DNA of 64,000 nucleotides, from the NCBI GenBank assembly GCA_002085155.1, contig NASX01000002.1, positions 123,612-187,611 on the forward strand, in the 5' to 3' direction. The stretch comes from Sorangiineae bacterium NIC37A_2 (lineage in GTDB: Bacteria > Myxococcota_A > Polyangia > Polyangiales > Polyangiaceae). Below, piece by piece: positions 62,279 to 64,000 of this stretch (position 1 is its first letter; each line of letters begins with the position of its first letter). Under the pieces are notes generated by a model, which was not told where the DNA came from, made no database searches, and saw only the letters and a program-made list of their open reading frames with translations. The translations under genes were made by a program, and so were the position numbers.

Positions 62279-63217
62279 TCAGCTGCTCTGAAACGGGACC
62301 GCGATCCGCGCGAGCTCGGGGGGCGGTGACTCGTCCGGACCGAAGTACTTCGGAAACAGCACGTAGCCTGTGGCGGGTGAGGTGAGCTCGCGGGAACCTG
62401 CCGCGCTCAAGAGCTCTCCCGCTCGCACTTCGGTCCAGTTCTCGAGACCCGCCCGAAGTCGAAGCTCTTGGCCCGCCGAGGCGATCACGTGCTCGGTTTG
62501 ATACCAGCGAATCGGAGGCGCCGTCGCGACGATATCATCGAGGGCAATCCCAGAGACCAGCCGGTTCCAGGCATCGATGGCCCGCCGCGCGCCGCGGTAA
62601 ACGAGCTCAGCTTGCGCGACGTCCTGCCCGCGGTAGCCCGTCTCGATGGTCAGCCCGATCTTGCCCCGATCGCGCACATACTCATCGAGACACTTGAGTC
62701 CGGGCGAGAAGCTCTGGCCCATGGGGCGCGTGAGCCCGACTTCGGCCAGGCCGAGCACTCGGGCCCAGGTCACGAGCTCCCGAGCCCAAGGGAATGTGTA
62801 AAACGGCTCGCGGGTCTTGGTTTGCGTTTGGTGAAAGTCGAGGAAGAAGTCAGCGCGATCGAGGATCGGGCGGACGCGCTCGGCTCGCTTGCGTTCACAG
62901 GATTTCGCGGGTTGGTCGAAGGTGAAGACGCGGTTGAAGTCCTCTTCGACGAAGCGCACGTCCTTCTCAATGGCGTCGATGTTGCCGAGGAGCAGAGTCA
63001 CATGCGCTTCTTGGCCTCCGTCTTCGAGCTCACGCTGCAAACGGAGGAGCGCGGGTAAACTCCCATGTTCGTTGCCGTGGATGGCAAAACCAAACACGAG
63101 CCAAGGCGCGTCACTCCGTCTACCCGCCACGTGGTGGCACGCCTCGTACTCGAAGGGACCGGGCCGCGCGGCCGCGAGGAAAGAATCGACGAGGGCGGGG
63201 ACGGAGACGCGGGTCAT
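62279..63217 (-). CDS. Succinylglutamate desuccinylase / aspartoacylase family enzyme
   Basis: A 312-residue zinc hydrolase of the AstE/AspA family. The zinc ligands are His47 and Glu50 in IHGNEHG and His129 in DFHQT; Arg96 in DFNRVF binds substrate carboxylate; Glu in TIETGYRG is the likely general base. The frame is open far upstream, but the family N-terminus fits ATG 63217, which avoids overlap with the lipoprotein gene. No astABCD genes are nearby, so the substrate (an N-acyl amino acid) is not settled. It follows the Asp-repeat lipoprotein by 10 bp on the same strand. A C-terminal beta domain (TSPATGYVLFPKY) is typical. Confidence 0.85.
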   Translation of the reverse strand: MTRVSVPALVDSFLAAARPGPFEYEACHHVAGRRSDAPWLVFGFAIHGNEHGSLPALLRLQRELEDGGQEAHVTLLLGNIDAIEKDVRFVEEDFNRVFTFDQPAKSCERKRAERVRPILDRADFFLDFHQTQTKTREPFYTFPWARELVTWARVLGLAEVGLTRPMGQSFSPGLKCLDEYVRDRGKIGLTIETGYRGQDVAQAELVYRGARRAIDAWNRLVSGIALDDIVATAPPIRWYQTEHVIASAGQELRLRAGLENWTEVRAGELLSAAGSRELTSPATGYVLFPKYFGPDESPPPELARIAVPFQSS

Positions 63218-63227
63218 GGACGCTCTT

Positions 63228-63929
63228 TTAGAACGGCCAGGCGCTTCCCCCCGAACCATTCGTGGAACCACCGGTGCCAAAAGTCGGGGTGACTCCCCCC
63301 GTCCCCTGACCTCCGGTTCCGCCGATAGCACCGGTGCCGGTCCCGGGAGAGCCACCGCCGCCCGTCCAAGCACCGCCGACGCCCGCGGGCGGCCGTCCGC
63401 CGCTGCCCGGGCCGCCGCCCACGCTGGCAGGCGCTCCGCCGACACCTGCAGGCGAGCCGCCCACTCCAGACAAACCGCCGCCGACGGCTTCATGGCTCAG
63501 TCCGTCCGCGCCTCCAGCGGGGGGAGCGCCGCCTGTCTCAGGCCCGCCTCCTCCGACGCCGCTCGGAACGCCCCCTGTGCCGCCGCTCTCAGGCTGCAGC
63601 GGGGGGACGAGATCTGAGCGCCGGTCGACGACGCCGTCGCCGTCGAGATCGAGGGACTCGTAGATTCCGTCTCGGTCGAGATCATACACGACGGCATCTG
63701 TGAAGCCGTCGCCGTCCGTATCGACGCCGAGGCCGTCCAGAATGCCGTCGAAGCCGAAATCGTGCTGATCCCACTTTCCGTCGCCGTCCGCGTCGATCGC
63801 TACGCCGAGGTCGTCGGCGATTGTGTCACCGTTCGCGTCGGCACCGCCGGCGACGCAGCCGTGAAGCCATAAGCAGGAGTAAAGGGCGAGCCGGGAAAAC
63901 GGGGACCGAGAGTTTCTGAAAGAAAGCAT
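63228..63929 (-). CDS. Lipoprotein with Asp-rich calcium repeats and Gly-rich tail
   Basis: A 233-residue lipoprotein (lipobox LHGC, Cys25). Residues about 30-105 contain five or six Asp-rich units such as DANGDTIADDLG, DADGDGKWDQHD and DTDGDGFTDAVV, like TSP type 3 or dockerin-type calcium loops. The remaining 120 residues are almost wholly Gly/Ser/Pro/Ala (GGVGGSPAGVGGAP) with no folded domain after them, so the protein may be an extended surface fibre or cut short at its C-terminus. Ends in Trp-Pro-Phe. It precedes the aspartoacylase-family gene on the same strand by 10 bp. Confidence 0.75.
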   Translation of the reverse strand: MLSFRNSRSPFSRLALYSCLWLHGCVAGGADANGDTIADDLGVAIDADGDGKWDQHDFGFDGILDGLGVDTDGDGFTDAVVYDLDRDGIYESLDLDGDGVVDRRSDLVPPLQPESGGTGGVPSGVGGGGPETGGAPPAGGADGLSHEAVGGGLSGVGGSPAGVGGAPASVGGGPGSGGRPPAGVGGAWTGGGGSPGTGTGAIGGTGGQGTGGVTPTFGTGGSTNGSGGSAWPF

Positions 63930-64000
63930 CGTGGGGCGGCTCCGAGGTTCGAGGTCCGGCGTTGTCGGAACCCGCCGACAGACCGAATAGGCTCGGAGGG

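Overview
The window is GC-rich and densely packed bacterial chromosome. It looks like Myxococcota (Polyangia-type delta-proteobacteria). The signs are many secreted lipoproteins with Gly/Ser/Ala-rich linkers (SGGASSGG type), Cys-rich repeat lipoproteins, an OmpA protein with thrombospondin type 3 repeats, a Hanks-type Ser/Thr kinase, a c554-type cytochrome fusion, a double-length UvrA and a monomeric NADP-isocitrate dehydrogenase. I saw no tRNA, rRNA, IS element, phage gene or CRISPR array. This is inference from gene content; there is no rRNA gene to confirm it.

Layout. 1-0.95 kb: end of a Cys-rich protein and an outer-membrane barrel. 1.2-4.3 kb: mdh-sucC-sucD operon (minus strand), a core TCA block. 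4.5-6.2 kb: diheme lipoprotein and Ser/Thr kinase. 6.4-9.3 kb: fabF, a barrel protein and a CmoA-like enzyme. 9.3-11.5 kb: monomeric isocitrate dehydrogenase, whose stop overlaps the CmoA-like start. 11.7-14.5 kb: DUF4136-like lipoprotein, coupled barrel protein and a coiled-coil membrane protein. 14.6-18.9 kb: large Cys-rich lipoprotein divergent from an OmpA/TSP3 protein. 19-23.5 kb: CAP-domain lipoprotein divergent from a degenerate metallophosphatase-cytochrome fusion, then a beta-rich unknown. 23.5-27.8 kb: two head-to-tail lipoproteins, one a sulfatase, sharing an N-terminal module and a structured 5' leader. 28-33 kb: mntP and a three-gene ABC efflux operon. 34.7-38.9 kb: two small coupled genes, MlaF- and MlaD-like genes (no MlaE), and a deacetylase-like gene. 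39-44.6 kb: S41 protease, pdxJ and nnr. 44.7-52.3 kb: EF-hand membrane protein divergent from tandem uvrA. 52.7-55.7 kb: sugar/H+ symporter converging on an LRR-like lipoprotein. 55.9-59.8 kb: siroheme reductase with an overlapping partner, divergent from a LysR regulator. 59.8-64 kb: structured leader plus an HTH-like protein, a degenerate SGNH lipoprotein, an aspartoacylase-family enzyme and an Asp-repeat lipoprotein.

Functionally the window mixes central metabolism (mdh, sucCD, icd, fabF, pdxJ, nnr, siroheme reductase), repair (uvrA), envelope transport (MlaF/MlaD, tripartite ABC pump, MntP, sugar symporter) and an unusually large set of exported proteins. Intrinsic terminators are clear at many gene ends. 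The strongest candidate for something undescribed is the duplicated leader upstream of the two paralogous lipoproteins (25786-25862 and 27751-27823). Its stem pairs show compensatory changes, its ribosome binding site lies inside a small hairpin, and an AT-rich dyad sits upstream in both copies. A second candidate is the hairpin/terminator leader with a small ORF at 59834-60052.
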